A stretch of DNA of 64,000 nt from Oreohelix idahoensis (taxonomy: Eukaryota; Mollusca; Gastropoda; Stylommatophora; Oreohelicidae). Shown here piece after piece: positions 45,601 through 56,666 of this stretch. The DNA lies in contig JAMPIV010012152.1 in assembly GCA_024509875.1 (NCBI GenBank), positions 377,501 through 441,500 of the forward strand, given 5' to 3'. Numbering within the stretch: position 1 is the stretch's first letter; every line of letters begins with the position of its first letter. The notes under the pieces are model-generated. The model had not been told where the DNA came from and ran no database searches. It was given only the letters and a program-made list of their open reading frames with translations. The translations under genes and the position numbers were made by a program.

Positions 45601-46926
45601 GATAGCTGAGTGTGTGCTCTTGTAGTAGTGGTTTCGGTAGCAACCTGTGTTACATGGTGAGATTGCCAGCCCCACGCACAACACCTCACTAGTCGCATTG
45701 GATGACACGCATGAGTGCGTGCGTGTGTGATAGTTGAGGGTGTCAGGTAGTACACGTGGAAGGACTGTTTGACAGGTGAGAGCTTGGTGTTTCTCATTCA
45801 GTATTATATTATGATTTTAACTATTCTGTGCTTTGTTTGCTTCTTCAGATTAGCATCGGGCACTGTTGGGTGTTTTGTTTGTTTGGTTTGGTGTTATGTT
45901 CGCTAGTTTATTTGTTTAATGTTTGCTTTGTCACTGAATGGGCTGTAAGAATAAATATAGTCCCTGCCTCTAGAATCAAGAGTTTTATTGTTGTTCGGGT
46001 CGGTGCGAGTGTAGCAAGAGAGTGATCACACATCACAACATAATCATCATCATCATCTCGCCCACCCTATCACACTGCCTAGGTTTATTTTAAATTCAAA
46101 TTTCCTACCATAAAGTCATTTCAGTCATGCTTCAGTCAAGTATGGATGGTTATCTGTTAGTCTGTCCGTCTCTACTTGTGTTTCTACAAAATGTACTCGA
46201 TTTTTGAACCAACCTTTCTCTCCCCTCCAAAATTTTGTCGTTAAAAGTTATTTTTAGACACAGCCACCACAAATATCCCTTCTCTTCCATACTACGTAGA
46301 TTTGAACACCTGCGTTTCGAGGTCGTGTTTTTTTGTGCAATTAGCGACACTTTTAGATTCAATACAGTCTGTCGATGATGTGAACAACACTGTCTTTTGT
46401 CATTATCTTCAATATTATCTATCCGTCTGTAAAAGTAAGAACATATTAGTTCACTGCTCAGAATAGGCCATCCGGCCAGCTAATTTTTATATTCCTAACA
46501 TTAATATTAAGAAAAAAGTACTTTTTAAATTTTGTAATATTCCAAACATCTGCGTTTTAGCCGCTGAATTCAAATCAAGGGCTTGGTATTGCAAAAGCGT
46601 CCAATAAATGACTGTGGCGTATTATATCTAAGGTCCCTTCTGTCGAGTTGCTTACTTTTTATGTCAACTTGGGAAACGTGACTTTTCTCCGTTTCCCCCC
46701 CAATTGCGTCTCCTTAGCCTTTCCAGTCTCACGCAATCTTTCCAGTCATATTTTTTTCCTTTTTGATCCGCCGTTCCCCTCCTGTTTAGCAAGTCAATTA
46801 TTATGGAGGATGATGACCCGCGGTCTAGGCGATCATGTACTATTCGCAGCCTACGCATTATGTTTTTATCCTTAAATGTTATCTTTGGAGATATTTTACC
46901 GTTGTATCTCTGTCAATTTCACTACA
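42617..46926 (-). repeat. 3' LTR of copy B (with nested insertion)
   Basis: Plus-strand ends TGTAGTGGTG...TTTCACTACA, a 7-bp inverted terminus. Matches 51539-53801 except for 44024-46078. No gene within. Confidence 0.92.
44024..46074 (+). mobile_element. Solo LTR-like insertion in the LTR of copy B
   Basis: 2051 bp absent from the other LTR of B, so its ends are exact. Starts TGTGATGGG and ends CCTATCACA (inverted termini TGTGAT/ATCACA); CTGC duplicated at 44020-44023 and 46075-46078. TATAAAAA boxes near 44350 and 44830, AATAAA near 45950, and a tandem duplication of about 127 bp from 45498 and 45625. No coding region. These features fit a solo LTR of another family; orientation is inferred from TATA upstream of AATAAA. 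Confidence 0.75.
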
Positions 46927-46940
46927 CATCTCCCCACTTG
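46927..46940 (-). promoter_or_regulatory. Polypurine tract of copy B
   Basis: Read on the minus strand: CAAGTGGGGAGATG, abutting the 3' LTR; same core as in copy A. Confidence 0.85.
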
Positions 46941-47013
46941 AAAACATGCCTATGGCAAGTTTCAAAACCAGCGATACACATAGGTAAAATTACTCCTCAC
47001 GTCTGCCACTACT

Positions 47014-48925
47014 CTAATTTTGATCACAGGGGTGCCGACTGAGGAAATCTGCACCGACATTCAATTTGCCTGGGATATATTGGATACTAAACTGATAAGG
47101 TTGAAGCAACAAAGACCACCTCAGCAATCTTGCGTTTTCATGCTTAGCCTGAGACAAGAACACGAGAGGCTGATGGTCCGTCTCCACCACAAATGTCCTA
47201 CCATACAGATAGATTTGAAACTTCTTTATTGCCCAGATTAATGCTAAACATTCTTTTTCGCTTGTGGAGTATCCTTGTTCCGCCTTATTCAATTTGCGGC
47301 TTGCATAAGCGACTGGTTTCAGTTCCCCATCAGGTGAAGATGATCTTTGCAACAAAGCCCCTCCTAGTCCTACATTACTTGCATCGTTTCTTAAGACAAA
47401 GTCCTGTGTCAAATCAGGCAGTTTGAGAATAGGCTTGCTAGTGAGTTTTTCCTTTAACTCTTGGAACGCTAGTTCACATTGTGCAGTCCAAATAATTTTA
47501 TCTGGAAGTCCCTTGCGAGTCAGATCAGTCAGAGGAGCACAAATAGCGTTAAAATTTTTGATGTATTTCTGATAAAATCCGCATAACGACACGAATGATC
47601 GCACGTCCTTTTTTGTTTGTGGCCTAGGTGCTCTCTGCAGTTTTTCCAAGTTCTTAGGATCAGGGGTCATATTACCCTGATATACAGTGTGTCCCAAGAA
47701 TTCCAACTCTTTGCATCCAATACAACATTTTGTTGGCCTAGCAGTTAAGTTCGCCTCCCGAAGTCTATCAAACAACATCTCCAGAGCTTCAATGTGTTCT
47801 TCAAATGTCTCTGTGGCGACGAGAATATCATCCATGAAATTTGTGATACATGGGTTATTCAGGGGATCCAACAATTTGCGCATCATCCTTGAAAACACAC
47901 TCGGAGCATTTTTCAGTCCGAATGGTAGCATATTGAATTCATAATGTCCATCCGAAGTGCTAAAAGCCAAATAAGGTCTCACTTCAGGCTTCACTGGGAT
48001 CTGGTAATAGCCTTTACTAAGATCCACCTTTGAAAAGTATTTTGCCTTGTTCAGTCTGGCAAATAACTGTTTTGTGTCTGGTAATGGATCCACTTGTCCT
48101 TCTGTGACAGCATTCAGTTTCCTGTAATCTATGCACAGTCTGTGTTCCCCAGACGGTTTTCTCAACAAAACGACACTAGAACTAAAAGATGATTCACTGT
48201 GCGAAATAATCCCCTCCTTCAACAAATACTCTATTTCTTCCTTCAATGCCTTCTCCTTCGCGAACGGAATAGAATAGGCTCTCATACAGATTGGGTTTGA
48301 GTCTACCAGTTTCATGTCATACTGTAGCAAATTTGTATGGCCTGGTTTATCTGTTAATACATCTGTATGTTCCTCCAGAACCTGTTTGAACTCTCTCCCT
48401 CTGGTTTTTAGTCAGGTGCTTACTGACTTTTACCTGTGCTGCTGTTTCACAAGGATGTAATGGGTATTCATGTGAGGTGAGTGGTTCTTTTTGCATCTGG
48501 GTTGCAATAGCCAAGGTCAATAAGGGGGTGCTTTCCTGGAGTGGTCTGTCCAGATACTTCTTTAACAGGTTTACATGATAAACTTTTTCCTTCCCCTTTT
48601 TGTCAATTTTATAGTTTGTTCTAGACACCTTCTCTAGAACCGTATATGGACCTTGCCAACCAATTTGTAATTTATTCTGGCTTCCGGGTAGTAGAAGCAG
48701 CACCTTCTCTCCGACTGCCAGTTCCCTGTCCTTTGCCTTCCTATTAAAATATGCTGCATGTTTCTTCCTGGCTTGCTTCAAATTATCATTTGCCAGTTTC
48801 CATCCAGCTTTCAAACGAGTGGTCAGTTCGTTCACATATTGATACGATGAGGTAACAGTCTCTTCCGCCTTCTCATCTGTCCAGGTCCTTAATAAAGTTA
48901 CATCTGGATCTTTAATTTATCATAC
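47014..48925 (-). pseudogene. Integrase C-terminus, RT and RNase H of copy B
   Basis: Frame resumes just after the module stop (VTLLRTWTDE, -1 frame). Integrase C-terminal GPYTVLEKV (48835-48347), a 1-nt insertion near 48391, then RT (48330 onward: DYRKLNAVTEGQVDP, VDLSKGYYQ, LPFGLKN, FMDDILVATE) and RNase H (RNDASNVGLGG, SEKECLALIW, TDHQPL), ending HPCDQN at 47014. About 90% identical in protein to copy A. RT and RNase H are otherwise intact. Confidence 0.9.
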
Positions 48926-50050
48926 GTATTTTTCATGGAACCCGTCTGGTCCCGTCCCTTAGAAGCTTTATAATGAGGACTTTTCTTCCTAGAATCATCA
49001 CTCACAAATCGACCACTACCAATTTTTTTCTGGGGTTTGTCTCCCCACTTTAGATTGCTTATGAGAGATCTTCGCTCTCTTGTCTGTTCTTCCAGTTTAT
49101 ATAAGTCTGACCGAGGGATTGTCATCTTATCCTGGGTAAAATTTCTTCTTTGTACTTGTCGCATAGTGGCCATGTTAATCCATTCAAGTGAAGACTGGGT
49201 GTGAAAAGGGGGCTCCCATTCCACTTTGTCTACCCGAGTATAATTAGTTTTCCTTTCAGGCCTAAAGTTGCCCCGTGGCGTTTCTAGGTCCTGCACATAT
49301 TTTCCCTTTGTGGGTGTTCCCTCATGAAATACGCCACATGCTTCTACAAAGTTTTCAACATCGACATTTACGTCGGGCCAATAGTATTTTCGAGCAATCT
49401 TTTGGCAGATGGTACCGACTTTCTCATGGTCACCATCTTTTCCAACATGTAAGCTCCTTATTAAGTTTGCCCTATATATCTTGGGAAGAACTAACTGTCC
49501 GTGACCAGTGGATCTAGTTCCTGTCTTCCTGTATAATAGTTTGTTCTTCATGAAATATTCCCCCTTGCTCGGAGGTGTGTGGCATTTGGGCAATTTTTTA
49601 AAACAGGGCTTGAGTGTCCTATCCTCAGCCTGCGCCTTCCTCATCTCCTCTGGATGAGCATTTATAGGTTCACCTTCTTCCTCCTTCTTCTGTGACCTGG
49701 TCTGCACTGTCGCCATGATCACAGGTTTCTCGGGATTCCCCAAGAAGACGTATCTACACCCCAATATCAGAGGGTAGATTGGTTCATCTATCACTGCTGC
49801 TCTGATTTCTCCTTCCACATAGCGAGTTTTCACCGTTATCCTTGCGATGGGAAGTGTCATGAGTGGTATGTCCTTAGTCGCCCCTTGTATTTCCACTGTT
49901 TCTGTGGTATACTGACTTGGGTCCACTAGGCTAGACTTCACAACTGAATCATAATCCAAACCTGTATCATAAAGGCACCTTATGGTGACCCCATTACAAA
50001 TAACATCCTCACAAACTGGGGGGTGATAAGGTTCCTGTTGTCCTTAGGAT
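48898..50050 (-). pseudogene. Protease, altered zinc region and module of copy B
   Basis: Protease part with the DTGLDYDSVV region and LILGCRYV, out of frame with Gag because of a 1-nt loss near 50040. Then the linker (EEMRKAQ), a zinc-domain-like region with LHVGKDGDH and CGVFH in place of CPEC, then the module 48901-49326 (142 aa) ending at the TAA at 48898-48900. Unlike copy A, B keeps its protease. Module sequence is about 60% identical to that of A while RT is about 90% identical. Confidence 0.85.
48901..49326 (-). other. DDE-replacing module, copy B
   Basis: Occupies the place of the integrase core. Begins HEGTPTKGK and ends KLKIQM before TAA. Aligns end to end with 19810-20241 with only two short gaps. 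No DDE signature. Shared blocks include TPRG, VEWEPPFH, MATMRQVQ, KIGSGRFV. Confidence 0.7.
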
Positions 50051-51271
50051 TAACCTTTAATCTTCGCGTCCCCGACTTCATTGCAGCAATGTTTGAAGGT
50101 TTCCTTCTACAAAATTCGGTGTTATGGTTATCCTTCTTGCACCATTTACACCATCTTTTTCCTTGGTTCAACGGTTTTCTTTCATTGAACTTTTGGTCAT
50201 TGAACTGTGAGTTTCTGTCGCGATAGTCATTTCTTGGCCGCTCAAAGTTTGTCCTACCTTTATTTCCCTGCTCTCTATTATCAAATTTATTAAATTGCTG
50301 TGGAGCTTTAAAATTGTCTATGTGCTTCTTTTTAGCACCACTTACCTCTGCCTGGGCTGCCTGATACCTCTCAGCAACATTTAAAATTTCCCCCAACTTC
50401 TCTGCACCTTGTTCCATGAGAAATTTTCTCATGTCTGGAGCCATGGACTCTCTCAATTGCTCAATCATGATCATTTCTTTAAGATCTTGGGTCTTCCCCA
50501 GAGCCGTCCATTTCTCCAAATAGGTTTCTAGTCTAGCAGAGAATTGGTGGTATGTCTCCCCAGACAACAGTTTGGCATTTCTAAATTTCTTACGATAAAA
50601 TTCACCATTCTTCTCGTACCTTAATAACAAAGCCTGCTTTAACATGTCATAATTGTCTTGGTCTTCCCTGTTCATTTTGGCAAATACTTCATAAGAAGTA
50701 CCTCTCAATCCCTGTGATAGCTTTAAGCTCCACCTCTCTCTCTCTAACCCATATGTAGTAGCTAATAACTCAAAACGTCCTAGGTACCCCTCTATGTCAT
50801 CGTCTTTTTCAACAAAATGGTCTAAATGAAACCCCATAGCTGAGTTTGAGGCTCCCAGACTGGGCGTAGCATCTGAGGCAAAAGGGCTGGCACCATTTTC
50901 AGGAGCCTGGCCTTGTAATTCCAGCTCCCTTAGTCGTAATTCGTGCTCCCTCTGCAACCTTCTATCTTCTGCCTCCCTTTCGGCCTTTTTATCTTCTGCC
51001 TCCCTTTCGGCCTTTTTATCTTCTGCCTCCCTTTGCTGTCGTTTTTCTTCTGCCTCAATCTGCAGCCTCTTAGTCTCAGCCTCTAACTTCTTCTCTTCAA
51101 CCAACCTGTCAGACTCCAATTTCTTTCAGCCTCTTTTTCTAATCTCCTTTCTTCCCGTTCAATATATTTATCACATTCAGCCGTTACGTATTGAATTAAA
51201 ATTTGACCATCCATTCCCATCTCCTTCGCGGTGAGCACAGCAGCTGATCTAAATTTTGCCAGCTCCGCCAT
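49980..51271 (-). pseudogene. Gag of copy B (frameshifted)
   Basis: Starts at the ATG at 51271 (MAELAKFRSAAVLTAKE). A 1-nt loss near 51122 shifts the frame inside the coiled coil; the rest continues in 51119-49980. Charged coil with three tandem EDKKAEREA-type repeats, SCAN-type capsid (GETYHQFSARLETYLEKW, AERYQAAQ), and a CCHC knuckle (CKWCKKDNHNTEFC). Confidence 0.88.
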
Positions 51272-51538
51272 ACTTTTTAGACAATATAATAATATACAAG
51301 CTAAATCTCTAACCAGTAAATACACTAAGTACTTCTTATGACTATAGTCTAACTAATTCTAACTAACCAGTTAACTAATTAATTATTACTGGCTGTGAAG
51401 ATTCACCAACTTTTATCTGCAGGGACACTTTTAATTTTAAAGGGAATTTTACAATTTATTTCCCTACTTTTATTTCTCCCACCAGGAGATCCTAATATTA
51501 CTGTTGGGCTAATTATCCCTGGACAAGACCCCAATATA
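51272..51538 (-). promoter_or_regulatory. Leader and candidate primer-binding site of copy B
   Basis: 267 bp. Minus strand: TATAT then TGGGGTCTTGTCCAGGG directly inside the 5' LTR. Confidence 0.55.
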
Positions 51539-53801
51539 TGTAGTGGTGTTGATGGTATTGTATGATGGTGATATTACTAAATGTAATTGTATGAGGCCAG
51601 CTGTGAAGGCTCCTGAGATAAAATGTAGTTGAGAATTGTCAGAAGGCCTTTCTTGCTACCACTACGACCTCACACTTAATTTTTTTTTTAATGAATGTGG
51701 CTACGTAAAGTGTCTAGGGTTATGATATGTAGTGTGGTGTAATAGGTTATAGATATACCCACAGATATTTAACAAGACTAATAATATTAATAAATGTTAA
51801 AATACACTGAACTAACTCACGTGTGTAAAATTTTTGATAAAATTATATTACATTTATTTTGTTCTGGATCAATTTTTTAGGTTGACCAGAACTTAAAAGG
51901 ATTTAGAGATTATGAAAGAAATGCATGGAATATTATATCATAAATGCAATAGTGTACATATATATGTACTATACTAGTTAGTTTTATTAAAATGTTCTAG
52001 TAGTCATCTACTTGGGAGGATATTTAATGTTTGTGCTGTTGGGGTGGCCTCATCACACCTGTCTATATTGACTACACAGTGTCCAGAAAATGGTGGGAAT
52101 TTTTATGGGGTATTAGTAACTAAACGGCGTTGGTGAATGTCCAGCAGACCAGAGGCTCACTCATCTTGTAGTTGTAGCTCTGGTGCTGAAATCAGGTGGT
52201 CCCACCTCTCCGTGCTGGCGGGCAATAATGGTGGTCTCTGTCACAAGTACTGCACAGATACACTCGAGTAAAGTCACCAACTGAATAGACACTGCTTTGT
52301 TGACAACAGAAACTCGCAGCTCTGCAATCAAAGTATGGGCCATGTGTCAAAATCTATTCTCTACCCACGTCTGGACACAACACTGACACAACAACCACAT
52401 CATACAGACAGGTCAGATCTCTCTGACCAAACAGCACATTTACCATGGTGGTTTTACATCAGATAGATCCTCCCAGACTATAGATTCTGAAAAATATTTA
52501 TTAGTTTTCTGCCCTAAAAGAGGATAGGTAATATGTTTCATTATTCTCAACACTTGATCTGTCTTGCATAATCCTTGCTGGAGTTTATGTACATTGTTGG
52601 TCCCTAGACCCTGACTAGGGCGGGGTCTAGAGCAAATCCCTACTTGTTTGTAAGGCTAGATTTCGATATGGCAGTATCAAATCACTCAAACATGAAACAA
52701 TATTCAAAATATATAAGGAAATAATTTCAATCTTACCAGATTATGAATAAATAACACAGAATTGCTAGCAAAACTCAGCTGAGCTGCTGGCTATAGTATG
52801 GCGTCCCTAAATTTCTTACACTTTCTTTCATATGGAAATCACCACACTTTAAAATCTGTGTCTATCACTGAACAACTATTGAAGAATGGCCCCACTTTCG
52901 CGTCTGAGCGCTAATGATATGATTGTCTGTGGCCAATCACTGCCTAGGTTTATTTTAAATTCAAATTTCCTACCATAAAGTCATTTCAGTCATGCTTCAG
53001 TCAAGTATGGATGGTTATCTGTTAGTCTGTCCGTCTCTACTTGTGTTTCTACAAAATGTACTCGATTTTTGAACCAACCTTTCTCTCCCCTCCAAAATTT
53101 TGTCGTTAAAAGTTATTTTTAGACACAGCCACCACAAATATCCCTTCTCTTCCATACTACGTAGATTTGAACACCTGCGTTTCGAGGTCGTGTTTTTTTG
53201 TGCAATTAGCGACACTTTTAGATTCAATACAGTCTGTCGATGATGTGAACAACACTGTCTTTTGTCATTATCTTCAATATTATCTATCCGTCTGTAAAAG
53301 TAAGAACATATTAGTTCACTGCTCAGAATAGGCCATCCGGCCAGCTAATTTTTATATTCCTAACATTAATATTAAGAAAAAAGTACTTTTTAAATTTTGT
53401 AATATTCCAAACATCTGCGTTTTAGCCGCTGAATTCAAATCAAGGGCTTGGTATTGCAAAAGCGTCCAATAAATGACTGTGGCGTATTATATCTAAGGTC
53501 CCTTCTGTCGAGTTGCTTACTTTTTATGTCAACTTGGGAAACGTGACTTTTCTCCGTTTCCCCCCCCCCCCCCCCCCAATTGCGTCTCCTTAGCCTTTCC
53601 AGTCTCACGCAATCTTTCCAGTCATATTTTTTCCTTTTTGATCCGCCGTTCCCCTCCTGTCTAGCAAGTCAATTATTATGGAGGATGATGACCCGCGGTC
53701 TAGGCGATCATGTACTATTCGCAGCCTACGCATTATGTTTTTATCCTTAAATGTTATCTTTGGAGATATTTTACCGTTGTATCTCTGTCAATTTCACTAC
53801 A
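51539..53801 (-). repeat. 5' LTR of copy B
   Basis: 2263 bp with the same ends as 42617-46926. It lacks the solo-LTR insertion. A C-run near 53561 is longer than in the partner. Followed by CACAT. Confidence 0.92.
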
Positions 53802-53806
53802 CACAT

Positions 53807-54951
53807 AACTTCAGAATTTCATCTGTAACCCATGGTTTGTTTATTTTCTTTCTTTTACCAAGTATTTCTGTTGCTGATTCAATGAGCACGTCTTTCATGT
53901 TCTCTGTGATTGAGTTGATATCATCCTCCAAAAAGTTGAGAGCTGCGAATTTTCCTCCAACAGTTGCCTCAAAGATTCCCGCGATTTCTGGATCTTTCAA
54001 TTTGTCTAAATTGAATCTTAACTGAGAACATCTGTTTTGATTATAGTTCTTTTTGAGTTTAAGCTTGAGCGTCATCAATACCATGTCGTGATCACTACCA
54101 ATGTCGGCGCCAGGAAAAGTCCTAGTCTTGGCTTTATTAATGCTGGACTTGAATCTTTTGGATACAAGAATAAAATCAATTTGGTTATGTATCTCCGTTT
54201 TTGGGGCATGCCACGTTGTTCTTCTTGATAACTTATGAGGAAATAGTGTATTTGCAAGGGTTAGTTTATAGTTGCTGGCAAATTCTAGTAGCCTTAGTCC
54301 TCGATCGTTGGTTTCTCCAGTCCCAAATTTCCCCACTGTACCAGCCCAGTGACCGTATGCATCTGACCCTATTTTAGCATTCCAATCACCTAGAACGATG
54401 AGAAGATCTTTCTTTGGAATTTTCTTAATTGCTTCATCCAGATTGTCATAAAATGTATCAATTGCCTCATCCTCATAGTCAGTAGTGGGGGCATATACCT
54501 GTATGATGGAGATGTTCTTTGGATGTGCTGCAATACGAATGGTGATAAGCCTGCTATTTATTGGGGTGCAGCTGATGACAGAGTTCAATCTATCTTTATG
54601 TACGATAAAACCTACTCCATGCTGATGTTTAGACTCATCTCCACTAAACCAAATTTTGTGACCATCATCCGTTATTGATTCACCTAATCCTGTCCATCTG
54701 ACTTCTGCTAGGCCCAGGATGTCCCACGAGTATCTAACAAGTTCATGTGTTAGTTCTTTGACTTTTCCACACGCATATAGCGTGCGTACATTCCAAGTTC
54801 CAACAACAAAATTTTCTCTTGGAAGTTTCAAAACAGGTGTTTGTACCCCATTCGTTGACTTATCACTCTCAAGGGGCAATGAGAGCGCGGTCGTTGTTAA
54901 TCCGGGCATCGGCCGATCCGGCAAATTATTACTGAGTTGACTTTCCATCAT
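53807..54951 (-). pseudogene. LINE ORF2, APE endonuclease half (split by element B)
   Basis: Minus strand from ATG at 54951. APE motifs in order: VGTWNVRTLY, LAEVRWTG, QVYAPTTDYED, LGDWNAKIGSD, RRTTWHAP, NQIDFILVS and SDHDMVL. Ends at the insertion point (DEILKLC). Continues at 42611-40687. The intact protein would be about 1020 aa, typical of APE-type LINE ORF2. Nothing in the sequence disrupts it apart from the insertion. Confidence 0.9.
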
Positions 54952-55848
54952 AACATTTCAGTGGGCAAGAGGTTTGCTTGGCGGTGCCCATCTCCTCTCC
55001 AAGTATCCTTGCAGGTACATACAAAAATGTACCTGGAGCAGTAAGAATAGCCCTCAATAAATCTGTAATGTTTTGAAACACTGTCCGGTTGACAAACTAT
55101 TACGGACTTATTATTATTATGGATCAAAATGATAAGATAGCTGCAATAAAAAACCTGTCAATTTTGACGGGTTATTGCTAGAATGAAATAATAAGGGAAT
55201 CTCCCCCCCCCCCCCACCCCCCGCGCGATTAGCAATACTCAATTAATTTCCGTACACTTTCTAATGCCTTGTTAGTTGTTTGGTGCGCACGTTTTTGTGT
55301 GGAAAAGGTTGAAACAGACAGGTTAACACTGTGCCAAAGAAGAGGAGGTCGTCCACCTGCCAAAAAAATATCACTTTCTGAAGTTTTTTTTTTTTGCGTA
55401 CGGATTTACTTTTCTATGTATCTTGATTTTTTGAGAAGGTCGTTGTTTTTTCATATTTAATTAAAAACATACTTATCAGTCAACAAGAAAAATTTTAGTA
55501 AGCATTGTTATGTAGTTTAGTAGATCTTATAACCATTTATCTATGTAAGGACATTAAGCCTTCTTTTAGCAGTTTCAAAACAAACCTTTCTGGTCTGTGC
55601 CATCATACACTGTCTTCCTATGTCTTTTCTATCCATTTAATTAATCTCTCCATTTCTCATACTCCTATGTTTTTCGGTTACTCTCACGCTGGTTATTCTA
55701 GAATAAGAACCACCTTGTAAAGCTATTGCGTCTTATCTATGACCAGCGTCTTCTGGTTCCTTTTTGGTTCTACCAGCACGACCCTCAAAGTGACTTATGT
55801 CTTTGGGTAAACTTCACAAGTTTAGTTTAGTATAAATTACTGTTAATT
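54952..55848. other. LINE 5' flank and intergenic, no gene seen
   Basis: The first hundred or so bases are probably the LINE 5' UTR, but its end cannot be fixed. A C-rich run lies at 55203-55222. The ORFs at 55269-55460 and 55505-55720 are short and unrecognised. Confidence 0.4.
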
Positions 55849-55859
55849 GCTATTTTGAA

Positions 55860-55906
55860 ATCTCTACACCTCACGGTAGAAGCGGAACGACTAAGTAAGT
55901 ACGTAA
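55860..55906 (+). mobile_element. 47-bp LINE tail with target duplication
   Basis: CTCTACACCTCACGGTAGAA...TAAGTAAGTACGTAA, the same 3' end as the LINE at 34487-35542. Flanked by GCTATTTTGAA at 55849-55859 and 55907-55917. Confidence 0.9.
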
Positions 55907-55917
55907 GCTATTTTGAA

Positions 55918-56666
55918 GATGTCAGTCTTGTATGCTGTTATAAGTACCGCTTGTTCCGAGACTGTGTCTATGTGTGTTATTAATTAATACCTGTTTAACA
56001 TTACAACCATGTAACAGCGTTCTCACAATCAGGGATTTCGCGCGTTATAAAACTTATGGTATGGATTTCATCATAATCAAAATGTCGGCAAATACTACAT
56101 TAGGTCAGCTACAGTGTTAAAGATTTGTAAACTTTGCACGTTGTTGTGGTTACTGATTTTATCGAGGCTATGTTTTATTATGTTTTTAATAGATGTTTAA
56201 CATGATATTTAATGTTTATGTGTGTAGCCGTCCAGGGATTGGAGCTTTGACTGTGTAACCCTTTTTTTATATTGGATGAATTCCAGGGCTTTCTTGCAAA
56301 CTCAGAGGGCTTCCCAAACCCAGAAGACTCAAAATCGGTAAAACATACCATATCCACTAATTGGTGGATGGATGCAATGCTACCAGTCCTCTATAACAGC
56401 ATTTTTACAGGTATCTAGTTATTCCAGCGGTTATACGAATTACATTATGGTTTCCCCCATGTTAACAGTTTTAGAAAGACTTGCTGCTAACGTATTGAAA
56501 CGTCAAGAGTTAAACTTGTAATTATTTTCCAATGCTGGGAACATACGTCAACCTGGTGTGCAGCCAACATGTGCGCAAATGTTTTATTTTTTAAACTCTT
56601 TATGTCCTTTATATAATTTTCGGATTACCACAACATGTCGGATGTCAAATGTTTTTCACTGAGACT
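55918..56666. other. Intergenic, no gene seen
   Basis: About 750 bp without coding or repeat features that I can support. Confidence 0.5.

Larger units (their letters stand above)
42617..53801 (-). mobile_element. GMR1-like element copy B inserted in a LINE
   Basis: Minus strand, target duplications CACAT at 42612-42616 and 53802-53806. 5' LTR 51539-53801 (2263 bp); 3' LTR 42617-46926, which is 4310 bp long because of a 2051-bp insertion. The interior carries Gag, protease, the DDE-replacing module and INT C-terminus/RT/RNase H, with at least three frameshifts. The LTRs differ at roughly 25 sites over about 2.2 kb (about 1%), so B is older than A. The LTRs are unrelated to those of A and C/D although the coding regions are clearly related. 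Confidence 0.93.
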
